Translations under genes and position numbers: made by a program
Part shown: positions 11,341 through 21,775 of the stretch, in pieces
Numbering within the stretch: the stretch's first letter is position 1
Layout: each line of letters opens with the position of its first letter
From: Leishmania mexicana MHOM/GT/2001/U1103
Lineage: Eukaryota > Euglenozoa > Kinetoplastea > Trypanosomatida > Trypanosomatidae
DNA length: 64,000 nt
Direction: 5' to 3'
Assembly (NCBI RefSeq): GCF_000234665.1
Contig: NC_018334.1
Coordinates: forward strand, 310,001-374,000
The notes under the pieces: generated by a model
What the model was told of the DNA's origin: nothing
Databases searched by the model: none
The model's input: only the letters and a program-made list of their open reading frames with translations

Positions 11341-11736
11341 CTACAACGCCCCACACCCCATCAGCCCGTAAGGGCAGTCGTGCCTGTTGCGGTGGTAGCG
11401 CCGACATCGGCGACAGTAGTACTCCCTACCCTGACAGCCGCCGCCTTGCACGATGATGGTCTGAGGCGGGGGTGGTGGAGGTGCCGGCTGCTGAATGTAA
11501 ATCACATGCGGCTGTGGCGGCGGGGGAGGCGGTGCGTAGGGGCCTCCATAGGGACTTGGAGAGCTGTACGGCTGCGGAGGCATTCCGTACGGCTGAGGTG
11601 GAGGTACGGGAGCGCCATAGGGGCCGGGAGCTACTGCGCCGTACTGCGGGTATTGAGGGTTCGGGTACTGCACAGGGGCTGGCGGATTCGCGTGTAACGG
11701 AACCGGAAATCCTCCCAGCGGAGGTGGGTACGACAT
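11341..11736 (-). CDS. small Pro/Tyr-rich protein with Cys/His-rich C-terminus
   Basis: A 131-residue protein starting MSYPPPLGGF. Residues 1-95 are Pro, Tyr, Gln and Gly repeats (PYGAPVPPPQPYGMPPQPY, PPPPPQP). The segment QPHVIYIQQPAPPPPPP then runs into a compact Cys/His tail, CQGREYYCRRCRRYHRNRHD followed by CPYGLMGC, which could bind one zinc ion. No signal peptide or membrane segment. The next gene upstream (13103-13522) has the same architecture and a matching VYQPAPQPPPP core, so the two are probably old paralogues that differ at the C-terminus. Such P/Y/Q-rich proteins often scaffold WW or SH3 partners or form condensates, but no function can be assigned. Confidence 0.8.
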   Translation of the reverse strand: MSYPPPLGGFPVPLHANPPAPVQYPNPQYPQYGAVAPGPYGAPVPPPQPYGMPPQPYSSPSPYGGPYAPPPPPPQPHVIYIQQPAPPPPPPQTIIVQGGGCQGREYYCRRCRRYHRNRHDCPYGLMGCGAL

Positions 11737-12279
11737 GAAGAACTAGAAAAACACGGAAGGAATGCACGCACGGTTTGTCTGTGTACAACGGAGCATACGT
11801 CAGCGAGAGTGATGATGGAGCGATAGACGACTGACCAGAGTGGAAAGACGATAGCAGCTGACGTGGCCACCACACACAAAGGATGAAGCCCTTGATGAGT
11901 CGCTGCCCACACACATGCATTCATTCCATTCGCCGGAGCCGCCAGCCGATTCCGCGAGGAAAGAGGCGACCACAAAAGCAGAAAAGACGGTAGAAACAGC
12001 ACACATTCGATCGCCAGCATGGAAACGGCTCAGTGTGATGAGGGAGAACAACGGGGCCTGCGCTACCAGAAGTCAGCATGGTAGTCTCAGCGTACTCACG
12101 GAGGCGGCGCCAAACAATAAAAGATGGTTTGACAGCTACGCAGATCCTACGGCCGTTCTCGGGGACTATACGCTACTTCACTAGCACGTGAACGGGTCCT
12201 TTTCATCACCGCTTGGTTCGTAGACCCACTTCCACAGTGAATAATTTCCGGTGCGTCAGTGGTTCAAACCAATTCGTTT
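11737..12279. other. intergenic stretch, no gene seen
   Basis: Presumed 5' UTR of the gene ending at 11341 and distal 3' UTR of the next gene upstream. GGTTCAAACC at about 12262 resembles a tRNA T-arm but has no cloverleaf around it. Confidence 0.45.
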
Positions 12280-12565
12280 ATACCGGCCACGGCGTGGTGC
12301 CATGGGGGCCGAGCGCCTGCTCTGGGGGGGGGGCGCTAAGCAGCCTGACACCTGGCCTTGGGTGCTGGCTGCGGACAGCTGGTGCGGGCGGACAGGGCTG
12401 CGTCCTGCCTGTGGTGCAGCGCGCATCCGGATGAAGGGCGAGGAAGGACGAGAGGAGCCCGCTAGGCTCGTGACCGGTATCGACGGCAGGACAGCTCGTG
12501 CGGGACGACGAGGGCAGAACCGTGTGCCTGCAAAGGTAGGCGAGCCGCGGTGGTGTACTGAGCGG
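12280..12565 (+). repeat. dispersed repeat family R1, copy 1
   Basis: Block containing GGCCTTGGGTGCTGGCTGCG followed by GACAGCTGGTGCGG. It recurs in opposite orientation at 16750-16990, 39418-39898 and 40048-40525. It lies downstream of the gene at 13103-13522, that is in its presumed 3' UTR. No coding capacity. Closest to the 16.75-kb copy. Confidence 0.75.
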
Positions 12566-13102
12566 GCTAGAGATACCCGTGCGCTCACTAGGTAGTGGAC
12601 GCGTGTCTTGTAGCTTGCTGCACAGCTCGCAGGTAAGTTTCCGTGGCGTCGCAGTCACCGCATTGTAGCCCCCCCAACCAGCAGAGATGATGAGCCAAGA
12701 GGGTGACTGGGTGGGGGTCCGAGAAGGACAAGAGGGAGACAATTTAGCGAGAAAGTCAAGTACGATGCGGCGGACGTGACCCCTGCAGGGACAAAGGTCA
12801 GGAAGAGAAAGAAAAACATGCTCGCAGCAGAGAGCCCCCCCCCTCCCTCCGCTTCTCCAAAAAAAAGAGAGGACGGTGCGGATGGAAACACACACGTGTG
12901 CGAGGCAACAACAGCTGACCTCCATACAACACGGGCACACGGCGAAGGCGGCCCATGCAGAGGCTGTGAGCGACAACGACAGGAGCAAAAAAAAACACCA
13001 CGGTGGCTCATCGGTATAGTTCGGAGAAAGGCAACGCAAGGGATAGCGCAGCCCTGGAAAAGATGGTGCTGTGCCCTTGGCTGCCATTTTATGAATTCGA
13101 AC
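12566..13102. other. presumed 3' UTR, no gene seen
   Basis: Purine-rich tracts and a run of C at about 12835-12850. No supported ORF on either strand. Confidence 0.5.
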
Positions 13103-13522
13103 CTACCAGAGACCGCCGTTGCGTTGGTGCCCTGGCACACCTGGTGCTCCGCCAAAACTGCCAAGCTCGTCGGAAGGGCCACCAAGCCCGCCAGGTAGAC
13201 CTGGTGGATTTCCATGGTGGTGTTCGTGAGTTGGGTCTAGCAAGACATCCAGCAGCCCCGGACGCGGCGGCGGTGGCGGTGGGAGGAGCCCTTGCCCATA
13301 CCCGTAAGGGCCCTCATTCACAACCACCGTCGTAGTCGGCGGTGGAGGCTGTGGCGCCGGCTGGTATACATAGGTCGTCTGGGGCTGCTGCAGAGGAGGC
13401 GCTGCCTGATGGAACATGTTGCGCGTGGGTTGGTCATACTGGCTGTACGCCGTGTCGGGCTGCTGCGGCGGTGGGTAGGCGCCGTATGTGGTGTACTGGC
13501 CAGGAAAAGGATAGTCGGCCAT
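13103..13522 (-). CDS. small Pro/Gln/Tyr-rich protein
   Basis: A 139-residue protein from the ATG of MADYPFPGQYTTYGAYPPP. The longer open frame upstream to 13672 is discounted because its composition changes sharply at this Met. Proline, Gln and Tyr dominate residues 1-75. PQPPPPTTTVVVNEGPYGYG aligns with the PPPPQTIIVQGG part of the neighbour at 11341-11736. The tail is Gly/Pro-rich (HEHHHGNPPGLPGGLGG) and lacks the Cys residues of its paralogue. No signal peptide, membrane helix or enzyme motif. Function unknown. Confidence 0.75.
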   Translation of the reverse strand: MADYPFPGQYTTYGAYPPPQQPDTAYSQYDQPTRNMFHQAAPPLQQPQTTYVYQPAPQPPPPTTTVVVNEGPYGYGQGLLPPPPPPRPGLLDVLLDPTHEHHHGNPPGLPGGLGGPSDELGSFGGAPGVPGHQRNGGLW

Positions 13523-14258
13523 AGCTAGCAGCGAGGCTATGGGTCTGACAACGTTGTGCGATTGCAGGCGCAAGGTTGTCCGGCAGCAAGAGCGGCATGA
13601 AAGAAGTAGGATGCGTGACGGACATACAGTTTTCATGGAGGCAGAGGCGGCAAACCCCAGGATGTGGTTCACGGATACCCCTCATGGCGAGAGGCCGCCA
13701 TCCAAGGCACCGACAGGGTCGCTTCCTTCCACCAGCGGCGCCGCCATCTGTCGATAGAGGGGATGCTGTGACGCATGCCTGGACGGGGCCACGGGACGCT
13801 GACTCTATGAGTATCGTCACCCGTCCGCTGTCGTTCGGCCTGTATCGGGTTTTCTTCCTCTCTAAGCAAACGAACATAAAGGCCCTGGCGTCTGGCTGTC
13901 CACAGCAACGAGTGGCGGGGGGAGGGTTGGGAGAGAAGCTACGCGAACGACAAGCGGCGGGCGGTGCGAAGAGACTTGTGAGGATGAGAACAGAGGAAGA
14001 AGGGGAAGGCAGCGCCACACGTCAAACAAAAAGGAAAAAAACATCAAAAAGGCGACAGCGGCCACCAGACGCAGAGAGAGAGAGAGAAGCGCTGCGCGAC
14101 GCCGCACAGGCCGAACCTCGCACGCTTGCACACATGAGACAGGAGATCCAGGGACGAAAAAAAAAACAAAGGGAGAAGCGATGAGGAAAGGGGATACCAG
14201 GGCAGGCCATCGCCTACGCCCCTTACGCGGCTACCACAGCACCAGCGCCTCGTGATGT
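13523..14258. other. intergenic stretch, no gene seen
   Basis: Purine-rich on the plus strand from 13900 to 14180, that is polypyrimidine-rich on the transcribed strand. Such tracts guide trans-splicing of the gene at 13103 and polyadenylation of the gene at 14259. Confidence 0.5.
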
Positions 14259-16091
14259 TCACAGTACGCAGCAGTTGCACTTTCCCTTCGTTTTCGTCTT
14301 CTTCTTGGCCTTCGTGGCGCGCTGATGTGCTGCAGTGGCGTTCTGGCGTATGTCGTGTTCTATCTGGGCAAATCGCTCCTTTAGCTGCACCTGCATGCGC
14401 ACACCGTCGTCGTCATCGTCAGAGTCACGGCCTCGGATGCCTTGATTACCTTTACCATGATCCTGGACTCCGTGCGAGTCCAGGATAGAGGAGACAGGTC
14501 CTCGGCAGGAAGCAGACGACGCATCACCGGCCTTTTTCAGCCCAAGAGCGACGTCGTTTTCCATCCTATCTGCATCACCCTGCAACCATGCCGCCGAGCT
14601 ACCTGTGTCAGCGTCGCCCCCATTAGGGTTCGCTTTCCTCCGGCCTGCACGGCTCAATACAGCCTTCATCTCTGCCTGCTCGCGCTCCTTTCGCGCCTTG
14701 GGATCCTCTTTCGGATCTGGCCCAGTCCGCGGCTCCGTCGAACCACCCGTCGAGTCAAGGTGCACGTCGCCAGCATCTACTCCTTTTGTAAGATCCCCTC
14801 GTGGCGTCGGCAGTCGGGTGGAGGACCCATCAACGGGGCTGTCGCCACTGGCGACCACATGCAGCAGGGCAGACCCATCACCGCCAGGTTTGTCAATGGC
14901 ACCGTCGGATCCGTCCACCGGAGAGAAAACCGCCTCAGAGCTGAACTGTGTCGGCGCCAAGTCAAACGAAAATGCCTCAGTAGAACGCCAACTGGCGGCA
15001 GGGGGCGCGGAAGTTGTTCTTCGTGGTGGACGCAAGCTGCCCGTGGTTGGCGAGTCTCGCGGCACCGCCGCAGGAGGCGTCTTGATGGTGGCCGGGTCAA
15101 GCTGAGGCGCTGAAAAGATGGGTACAGTGGCCCCTGTCGAACAGTTCGCACCGGCGGCCTGTGGCAATACTGTGTGCGCGAGCACCTCACTCGGTGGTGT
15201 TCCATCGGGAATCCGGAGGTTCGGGTTGTCACCGACGCTGTTTCGCAGCAGCGCGTAGCAGACGGCATGCAGCATTTCCCGAAGATGCTGCTTCGTCTTA
15301 GCGCTCACCTCGGCGTAGTGGACATCGGTGAAGAGATCAAACACCTCCGCCTGCACCTTGCGTGCCGTCACAATTGGGTCCTCGCTAGCACCCTCAGCGC
15401 TTGCGAAGATATCCGCGCTGCTGTCGTTCGTGGCCGTCGAAGCGTCCTCATCGATGGCGATTACAAACGCGTTGTCCGGTAGCCGGGCCCGTTTTCGCGC
15501 ACTGCGCAGCGCTGTGCCGCTCGTCGACACATCGGCGATTATGTCTATTTTGTTTGCCACTACCATGACATCCGCCTGGTCGAGGTGAGGAACGTGCTCG
15601 GCAACGAGGGAGAGATGGCGGTCTACCACACTGTGCAAGCTGCTGGGGTTCGTCACATCGAAGACGCAGATGACGAAGGACGCGTTTCTCAACGTACGTT
15701 CGTAGCTCGCCGCATACTTCTCCAGTCCAGCCGTGTCCCATATTTGGAGTCGCACGGACGCACCAGGGACAACATCAGGTAGGATGAGTGAGTAAAAATC
15801 GGTGCCTACAGTTGGCGTCACCGCGGCCAGCGCGTCATCAGCATCACTGTCGCCGACGCTGTCGTCCATGTCAGAGCAATCCTCATGGCGGCTTGGGGAT
15901 GCACAGGAGGCCGGAATAGAAAGTAACCGCTTGATGAGAGACGTTTTCCCTACGCTGTAGTCGCCGAGTATGACCACCTTGAATACGTACTCCTTCGAGA
16001 CCGGCACTTTCACCTGCTGACCGGCCGGGTCTTCAGTGTACGTGTAGTCATCCGGGTCACCGATATTGGCATGCTGACCAGTCGAGCTCAT
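14259..16091 (-). CDS. large Ras-like small GTPase with CaaX end
   Basis: A 610-residue protein from the ATG of MSSTGQHANIGDPDDYTYTE; the open frame upstream to 16169 begins with GTG. GTPase elements: P-loop GDYSVGKT at 43-50, switch I region TPTVGTDFYS near 92-101, DTAGLEK at 119-125, NKID at 180-183 and SAK at 263-265. Ras and Rab proteins have Gln after DTAG; this protein has Leu, a change that impairs GTP hydrolysis in Ras. An acidic insert of about 35 residues follows the first helix, and another of about 60 residues lies between NKID and SAK. A disordered Ser/Pro/Asp-rich tail of about 300 residues ends in a Lys-rich stretch and CCVL, a CaaX box whose final Leu favours geranylgeranylation. 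It should sit on a membrane. Rab-like by overall pattern, but not assignable to a named Rab. Confidence 0.9.
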   Translation of the reverse strand: MSSTGQHANIGDPDDYTYTEDPAGQQVKVPVSKEYVFKVVILGDYSVGKTSLIKRLLSIPASCASPSRHEDCSDMDDSVGDSDADDALAAVTPTVGTDFYSLILPDVVPGASVRLQIWDTAGLEKYAASYERTLRNASFVICVFDVTNPSSLHSVVDRHLSLVAEHVPHLDQADVMVVANKIDIIADVSTSGTALRSARKRARLPDNAFVIAIDEDASTATNDSSADIFASAEGASEDPIVTARKVQAEVFDLFTDVHYAEVSAKTKQHLREMLHAVCYALLRNSVGDNPNLRIPDGTPPSEVLAHTVLPQAAGANCSTGATVPIFSAPQLDPATIKTPPAAVPRDSPTTGSLRPPRRTTSAPPAASWRSTEAFSFDLAPTQFSSEAVFSPVDGSDGAIDKPGGDGSALLHVVASGDSPVDGSSTRLPTPRGDLTKGVDAGDVHLDSTGGSTEPRTGPDPKEDPKARKEREQAEMKAVLSRAGRRKANPNGGDADTGSSAAWLQGDADRMENDVALGLKKAGDASSASCRGPVSSILDSHGVQDHGKGNQGIRGRDSDDDDDGVRMQVQLKERFAQIEHDIRQNATAAHQRATKAKKKTKTKGKCNCCVL

Positions 16092-16749
16092 GCGCTTAGT
16101 GGGTATTCGGCGAGGTGGCCCGGAATTTTGAAGAATGAAGCAGGAGGCGGTGAAGCAAGGGTGCCGCACTACATGTACCTACAAACGAAGAGAACAGGAG
16201 GGCGGAGGGAGTAAGTCTGATGTCCGCAGCGGCGGTTGTCGGCACATGTGCGAAGAGACCATAGGGAGACAGATCGATTGCCCGGCACGAGAACACCTAA
16301 CTTGAAGCAGCGCCCTTTACTATTCCCAACACATCAAGCACAGCGTGCAAGAACTGAGGTCAAGAAGGTTGTCAAACTGAGACACCCGTCCTTCCCGCTG
16401 GACCCGCCGATCGACGCTTTGAGGAGCGGGTTCTGCATCCCGTGCCGTCACGGCTACGGAAACGCTGCGGCAGAGAGGCGTAAGGAGGTCGACGGCGCGC
16501 CTCCTCACGTGCATGTGAGTCGATCGCGATGAGAGCAACCACGTATCCAGAAAATGAGAGGACGCACCCTAACGATATAAAGCCATCAAAGTTAACATAC
16601 GAGAGAATAAGTGCACAAAAGTGAAGCAAAAGACGCGAAACCAACTTGTCGCGGGTGCAACCACCTAGTCCTCCGCTACTGCTGGAAAGACATGTGCCCC
16701 GTCACCACAAGTGTCCCGTACACCCGCCTAACAGGTCAGCAACTCTACA

Positions 16750-16990
16750 CACAACCGCGGCTCGCCTACCTTTGCAGGCATACAACTGTGCCCTCGTCGT
16801 CCAGCACGACCCGTCTTGCCGTCGATACCGGTCACGAGCCTAGCGGGCTCCCCTCGTCCTTCATCCAGATGCGCGCTGCACCACAGGCAGGACGCAGGCC
16901 TGTCCGCCCGCACCAGCTGTCCGCAGCCAGCACCCAAGGCCAGGTCGCAGGCTGTTTGGCGTCCCCACAGAGCAGGTGTTCGGCCATAAA
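16750..16990 (-). repeat. dispersed repeat family R1, copy 2
   Basis: The reverse complement matches 12280-12565 closely over the GCGGACAGCTGGTGCGGGCG core and over the CCGCTAGGCTCGTGACCGG segment. It lies in the presumed 3' UTR of AAP3 copy A. Confidence 0.75.
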
Positions 16991-19228
16991 ATGCCGCACG
17001 CACGACGGGTGTCCCCCCGTCATCGGGAAACCTCCACTCGTTCGAAAAAGAAGAATGAACGACTGTGAGGAGTCCGAAAGGGGCAACGGCAGAGCGAATT
17101 ATGGACGAGCGTCATGCGCGTCAGACACGCCATCCTCTTTGGCCCGCTGCCCTTCGCCTTTAGTAGTGTTTAAAAAAAATCAACGGAGGAGATAGCGAAA
17201 CTAGATGGATGTGCTGCGAAACAACGCAACCGTGCTTCGTCCGATTCACAGCCATGCAGGATCAACACATTGAGGGGTTGGGGGCGCCAAGAGCTCAAGC
17301 AAAATAGATACAAGAAACAAAACACGGGAAACCATTAGATGGGGGACACGCAAAGCCTGGTGTTCCATTGAGTGACGCGCAGCGGCGATGGATTTCGCTT
17401 TTCTTTTTTGTTTTGAAGATTTTCCGTTGTTTCTCGTTACGGCAGCACCGGGACATTCATCGACAGAGCACCATCTAGAGAATGCGGCATACGCTTGCTG
17501 GCTGGGAGAAAGACATCACCGCCAAGGAGGAGGGAACACCATTTCGCAGGAACACAAAAGAAAAAAAACGAAAAATGTAACGCGCAGAAGGAGCAGCCGC
17601 TGACCAGGCCATCCAAGAAGAGGAAGAAGCCAAGCCTGTTCACGCGTGGTCCACGGCATTGATTCGCTTTCGCCTCGGACGTGAGAGTGAGGCAGAGAAG
17701 GCGCATCAAGCACGAAGGCACAAACGAAGGCGAAGAGGAGAAGGAAAGCACGCGAGTAGCGACGGGGCCAAAAAAAAAAGACACGCGCACAAAACACGTG
17801 CGCGCACACACAAAATGACAACGGTCCGACCAGCTCTCTTTACTTTACTGCTATCAGCACACCCTCGAGCTCTTGCCGTCGTTCTCTCCTTGTGTGTGCA
17901 CCCCACTGCAAACACGGCTTGTAGACGTGCAGCAGCGTGGGAGGGCAAAGAGGTGCCGACAGACATTGGAGAGCACAACAAGAAGAGAGCCGACATTGCA
18001 TGCGCGCATCTCGCCTCGAGGCCCACATACCATGAAAGTACATGACGCACACGCACAGGCGAGTGCACAAAGCAAATGGTTGCAGAGACATGCCGCTCCG
18101 GGTGAGGCTGCAAACAGCCTCCTTCGCCGTAGTGGACGCGGCATGCGAGGGGCGAGGAGTGTGGGGTGCGGTGGGGTGGGGAGGAGGTTTGCTTGTTACG
18201 CAGGACAAAACATAGCAACGTCACCCCGGAAGGGGAGAAACACGGCTACTCGAAAAACAAACTTCAAGGAGGCACACGCAAAGAATGACAAGGCCTACAG
18301 AGCAGGGTCATCTCCGTCGATGCACACATGATCCGCCCACACACGTGTCACACCACATACGCGTGTGCTCGTGGCCCTGCTCGCGCACACATGCCGCGCG
18401 GACGCACTCACGGAGGCACCACACCCGACAGAATTGCGCTTCACCGCGTCGCAGCCGTGCGGGCCCATCAACGAAGTGAGCGCGGCTACGCAACACACAG
18501 ACGCAGGGTGGGCAACGAGGCGAGCGTGTGGGTGGGGAAGCGACAGCGTGAGGCAGGAGGGGCCGAGAGGACGGGCGGCGAACGTCTTCAGAGCCAAACC
18601 GAAGAACACAGTCCACAGAGGCGGGAGAAAGAGAGCTCAAATCGCGCAGTGCAGCACGAACAGCGACGGAGCCACGCACTGCACGCGCAGCCTCTGCATC
18701 GCACTCACTCCGCGGCTACACTCACAGACCACGCACACCCCTTTTCGTTTCCGCTGCATAAAGCGAGCGACAGAGGCGCGCAACGTTGATGGAGGTCAAA
18801 CGCTCTTGTGGCGCCTACGGCGTCTCTCAGCGGTGTGTGTGCGGGTCAGTGCGAGCGCTTGTAGTTGATGGACAACTAGATGTGCTCCGTAAAGGAAGCC
18901 CTCCGATAATGAACGTTGCAGCAAGAGAGACGCGGGGCAGCAAAGCGAAGCCACAACGACAAAGTTGTGCGCTCTTCTTCGCTCATCTGCCCGCGTGCGC
19001 TCCGGCGAGAAGTGCCCCAATCTTGCGCGCTGGAGAGACATCGGGGCCCGCGTATATGCACCACCAGAGGAGGAGTGTGGGAGGGCCTGATATCATTTAG
19101 CGCCACGAAAATGCGTCTTTCCTGCGTCTATCACCCAAACGAAGGAGAGAGAGAGAAACACCCCTCACCCGCTACAAAACGGAAAAACGAGAAGCATGCG
19201 AACACCCCCAAACGCCTCCAAATGCACG

Positions 19229-19249
19229 CAGCAGCAGCAGCAGCAGCAG
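19229..19249 (+). repeat. (CAG)7 microsatellite
   Basis: Seven CAG triplets in a non-coding stretch. Confidence 0.9.
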
Positions 19250-20107
19250 CACCGGCAGAGATAAAAGACGTCCACTGAAGTCGTGCGTACCGAGGAAGGC
19301 AGGAGAGAGCGAGAGGTGAGCATAGCGATGCAGCGAGCAGAGGGAAACGCTGGGACGTACACGCCCAGGGTAAAGAAGACGAGCGGCTCAAGGAGAGGGA
19401 GGGGAGGGCAGCCAGCAGGTGCGCCAGCGTGTCGGAACAAAAAAAGCGAAGGTAACGCGAAAAAGCGGAGCATGTCCCACTGTTGGCCCAACCCACCCAC
19501 ACGTCGAATAAAAAGGATGTGTGCCACACAGCCCTCTTCATCGCCGTGCATCGCCGTCCCCCACTCCACCGGTCGCCTACACGTACTCCCTTCCCGTCTT
19601 CCGTGCCTCTCATCCGACGCGGTGACGGACCTGCACGGGAGGACAGAAAAAAGGAGTGCGCGAGTGCGTAAATGGGGCCGGTGCTACCGAAACATGGGTT
19701 CGCCCGAAGGGGCAGTATCGGCGACGTCCGGAAAGCCAAGTGGCGCGTGAAGGAGAAAAGCAAAGGCGCAGTGGCAGAGGAGGCGGGACGACATCGCGGA
19801 CAGACAACACAGCAGAGGTGAACGGCCCCTCCATCCATTAACCGCCGCCAATCCTTTCGTCAACAACAACAAAAAGAAAACCTCGCTCCTGCGCGTGGCA
19901 GCGGTAGCACAGAGAGCGAGAGGAAAAATGAAAAAGGCAACGGAGTGTCCGCCCAACGCTCCATGCGCGAAGAAACAAGGAGAGGGGGCGGGCGGGGAGG
20001 GGAGGGGAGGAACAGACACACACAGACGCACAGGAGCGCACAGCAACAAAAGCAAGACGACACTTCTAAGAAAAGTAATACAGCGTTAATGTGGTCCACT
20101 TCGAGTG

Positions 20108-21775
20108 TCAACACACGCATGAGCCACAGTGCCCTCCCTTTACGTGGATGAATATCACACGAAGAAGCTGTAGTAGATCGTCGTAATAGTGCCAAAGACA
20201 ACTGCAATGACACCCGCCACCACGAGGAAGTACGTCGCCAGCCAGTGCCAGATGCCCACAGATGCCATACTCCAGTTGCCGCTGTACATCCAAAAGTACG
20301 CAGGGAAGATGAAGCCGATGAACCCGCCGCACAGGGAGCCCACCAAACCAAAGGCCGTGTTGATGCTCGGGATGAACAGACCGCACACAAGGATGGCGAC
20401 AGCCATGGTGAGAATCACGATGGTGTGCTTCCAGTACGGCACCGTGTCCAAATCCCAGTTCAGGCAGTGGTAGACGAAGTTTCGGCACGGCAGCATGTTC
20501 ATCGCAAAGGCGGCGCAGATTTTGATCAGCATGCCAATGTACGCGATCATCATGTACGGCTGATTCACAGGGTCAAAGTTGTACAGGATGGAGTCCTGCG
20601 TATCGTCCGCGAAGTCAAAGTAGCCAAACACGCCAGTGATGATGTACAGCACCATGCACACCGTCATCGAGATCGCACTCGCAATCGTCAGCTGGCTCAC
20701 AGACGGGCGAGGGCGCTGCTCGAAATACACTGACCCCGTCACAGCCTGGCACAGAAACGAAAAAACGAAGATGGACAATCCGTAAACCGCTTTGTTACCG
20801 CTGGTGAAGTACTTCATGTCACCGCGCATGCCCTCCTTCAGCCCATGCATGCTCGAGTGCACCACAATGGTGACAACGAAATACAGCACCATGGAGACAC
20901 CGATTGCGGAGACGTAGCGGATGCTGTTCACGCGCTTCGGAATCACGACGGGCACCATGAACACGAGCCATACCAAGCTCGTGATCAGGCGGTTGCCGGA
21001 GGTGGTGAGCAGGTACGCGGGCGTGCCGGGCGACTTCTCGAGGATCGGCGTGATGAGGCTGCTGACGGCGCTGATGTAGGCGACCGCCGTGCCAAAGCAC
21101 GACAGCCACAGGACAAACCCAACGAAGTAGTCCCAGCCGCGACCAAAGAGCACGAGAGACAGCTCCTCGAACGTTTTGCAGCCCGTCGCCTTCATCGCGT
21201 AGCCAAGCAGCGTCATGGTGTACACCGTCGCCGCTGTGATGACCACCAGGTAGATGACAGACATGATGATGCCCGACATGGCGAAGGACGACGGCATCGA
21301 GATGATACCGCCGCCGAGTGTGACGGAGCCAAGGCTGAAGCAGTTCGAGATGACACCCCCATACGGTATCAGCCACCCGGTGAACCGGAAGATGATGTTG
21401 CGCTCCGGCTTGGCGGCGTCGGCACCGTTGCCATTGTGACTCGATGAGTCCGTCAGGTTTCCTCTTTTAAGGGGATGGCTGTCGTGCTCACCGCTCGGGT
21501 ATTTAGTGACGGCGTTGGCCGCGTTCCCGTCCATCAGCGAGTCGCTCAGGACCTCGCCCTCCACCTGTGCTGGAACAGGCTCATTAGGCTTGCTCATGTT
21601 GCTGCCGGTTGCGTGTCAGGGAGTTTAACGGGGTGCAAGATCGCTAGCAGTGGAGGGGGGCTGCGCACGGGACGAGCCGGGGGTGGACCCCGGAGCCGGA
21701 GATGATGATGAACACGAGAAAGAGTACCGCAGGCAACAGGAACGAGGAGAGAGATGCGCGTAGAGGAAAATAAAT
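20108..21775 (-). repeat. AAP3: AAP3 duplicated block, copy A
   Basis: Matches 27138-28760 over the whole coding region, about 45 bp downstream and about 170 bp upstream. The upstream part holds a net insertion of about 50 bp (21629-21686) relative to the other copy. Confidence 0.9.
20155..21597 (-). CDS. AAP3: arginine permease AAP3-type amino acid transporter, copy A
   Basis: A 480-residue member of the amino acid/auxin permease (AAAP) family. A hydrophilic N-terminus of about 65 residues is cytosolic. About eleven membrane helices follow from residue 73, including TLGGGIISMPSSFAMSGI (93-110), SLVWLVFMVPVVIPKRVNS (207-225) and FGLVGSLCGGFIGFIFPAYF (416-435). Length and sequence fit Leishmania AAP3, the high-affinity arginine transporter of the plasma membrane that feeds arginase, polyamine and trypanothione synthesis. 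From established knowledge, Leishmania carries two tandem AAP3 genes with different UTRs, and one responds to arginine deprivation. The copy at 27189 differs at 11 residues: 12, 13, 15, 16, 40, 47, 235, 242, 269, 278 and 320, with six in the N-terminal tail. Substrate is inferred by homology. Confidence 0.93.
   Translation of the reverse strand: MSKPNEPVPAQVEGEVLSDSLMDGNAANAVTKYPSGEHDSHPLKRGNLTDSSSHNGNGADAAKPERNIIFRFTGWLIPYGGVISNCFSLGSVTLGGGIISMPSSFAMSGIIMSVIYLVVITAATVYTMTLLGYAMKATGCKTFEELSLVLFGRGWDYFVGFVLWLSCFGTAVAYISAVSSLITPILEKSPGTPAYLLTTSGNRLITSLVWLVFMVPVVIPKRVNSIRYVSAIGVSMVLYFVVTIVVHSSMHGLKEGMRGDMKYFTSGNKAVYGLSIFVFSFLCQAVTGSVYFEQRPRPSVSQLTIASAISMTVCMVLYIITGVFGYFDFADDTQDSILYNFDPVNQPYMMIAYIGMLIKICAAFAMNMLPCRNFVYHCLNWDLDTVPYWKHTIVILTMAVAILVCGLFIPSINTAFGLVGSLCGGFIGFIFPAYFWMYSGNWSMASVGIWHWLATYFLVVAGVIAVVFGTITTIYYSFFV

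Larger units (their letters stand above)
16092..20107. other. long presumed 3' UTR of AAP3 copy A
   Basis: About 4 kb without a supportable gene. It lies downstream of the permease gene at 20155 and upstream of the GTPase start. Leishmania AAP3 messages are known to be much longer than their coding region, which fits. It includes an R1 repeat (16750-16990) and a short CAG tract (19229-19249). Open frames in this interval are Ser/Arg/Cys-rich or low complexity. Confidence 0.55.

Noticed and set aside
12255..12280. GGTTCAAACC, resembling a tRNA T-arm
   Set aside because: No A box or cloverleaf at the right distance on either strand.
12278..13087. A 269-codon minus-strand open frame
   Set aside because: It runs through an R1 repeat and pyrimidine-rich 3' UTR. 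No protein features.
19131..19838. A 235-codon minus-strand frame spanning the CAG tract
   Set aside because: Poly-Ala and Cys/Ser-rich low complexity in the presumed 3' UTR of AAP3 copy A. No homology signal.
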